Of a stretch of 5,511 nt of DNA, positions 5,406 through 5,511 are shown one piece after another. Made by a program: the position numbers and the translations under genes. Origin of the DNA: Gemmatimonadota bacterium (lineage in GTDB: Bacteria; Latescibacterota; UBA2968; UBA8231). The stretch's first letter is position 1. Each line of letters starts with the position of its first letter. The stretch covers positions 1-5,511 of the forward strand of contig JAPOYQ010000278.1 of NCBI GenBank assembly GCA_026706505.1, in the 5' to 3' direction. The notes under the pieces were generated by a model. It was not told the DNA's origin and did no database searches. It saw nothing but the letters and a program-made list of their open reading frames with translations.

Positions 5406-5511
5406 ATGCACTTTATAGTATCGTGGGATATTAATGCCGAAGGCGAGAAGTGGGATGCGCTCAACGCTCAGCTAAAAGAGTGCATAGAAGACTATTCTTG
5501 GGCGCGTCCAC
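5406..5511 (+). CDS. Partial N-terminus of a small protein, weakly Cas2-like or SinR-like
   Basis: The first 35 codons are visible and the gene runs off the right edge. The ATG at 5406 is preceded by a purine-rich AAAGGAAAAAGG stretch that can serve as ribosome-binding site. The peptide begins MHFIVSWDINAEGEKWDALN and continues with a probable helix (about 13-28) and a turn (DYSWARP, 29-35). A hydrophobic strand ending in aspartate (D8), then a helix, is how small ferredoxin-fold proteins of the Cas2/SinR-like group start. The resemblance is slight and rests on the first dozen residues only. It could equally be an unrelated small protein. No CRISPR repeats or other cas genes are seen nearby. 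It has its own promoter candidate and more AT-rich sequence than the propeller gene, suggesting a separate, perhaps accessory, transcription unit. Confidence 0.6.
   Translation, partial: MHFIVSWDINAEGEKWDALNAQLKECIEDYSWARP

Overview
The window reads as chromosomal DNA from an uncultured, free-living Gram-negative bacterium with fairly high GC. A lipoprotein signal, a Sec-type signal peptide and a Tat-like signal imply an envelope with a periplasm. The pairing of a TPR lipoprotein with an FG-GAP/VCBS plus ASPIC/UnbV protein recalls environmental phyla such as Latescibacterota, Acidobacteriota, Planctomycetota or Gemmatimonadota. That placement is an impression from family content, not a taxonomic result.

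Left part (1-943, minus strand): a tightly overlapping operon. An ECF sigma factor gene is followed by a two-helix membrane protein gene in the anti-sigma position (ATGA overlap), then by a third gene that begins inside the end of the second (8-bp overlap) and runs off the window. The 181-bp gap upstream (944-1124) holds an ECF-like promoter candidate. Just behind it are three CGCAGAT heptamers at exact 10-bp spacing.

Middle (1125-2414, minus strand): a class-V PLP-dependent aminotransferase-fold enzyme with a twin-arginine-like N-terminus and an intact lysine and PLP pocket.

Right part (2467-5285, plus strand): divergent from the aminotransferase across only 52 bp is a two-gene operon. A TPR-rich lipoprotein overlaps by ATGA a secreted seven-repeat calcium-type beta-propeller with a C-terminal ASPIC/UnbV domain. 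The lipoprotein has a good sigma-70-type promoter placed so close to its ATG that the mRNA may be leaderless.

Tail (5286-5511): a 120-bp, more AT-rich gap with two promoter candidates, then the first 35 codons of a small protein whose start weakly recalls the Cas2-like ferredoxin fold.

Taken together, the middle and right genes could form an envelope module: an exported PLP enzyme, a TPR scaffold and a secreted propeller. The left operon is probably an envelope-sensing regulator. No link between the two beyond adjacency is shown by the sequence. No RNA genes, insertion sequences, CRISPR arrays or origins were seen, and no stretch over 300 bases lacks a gene.
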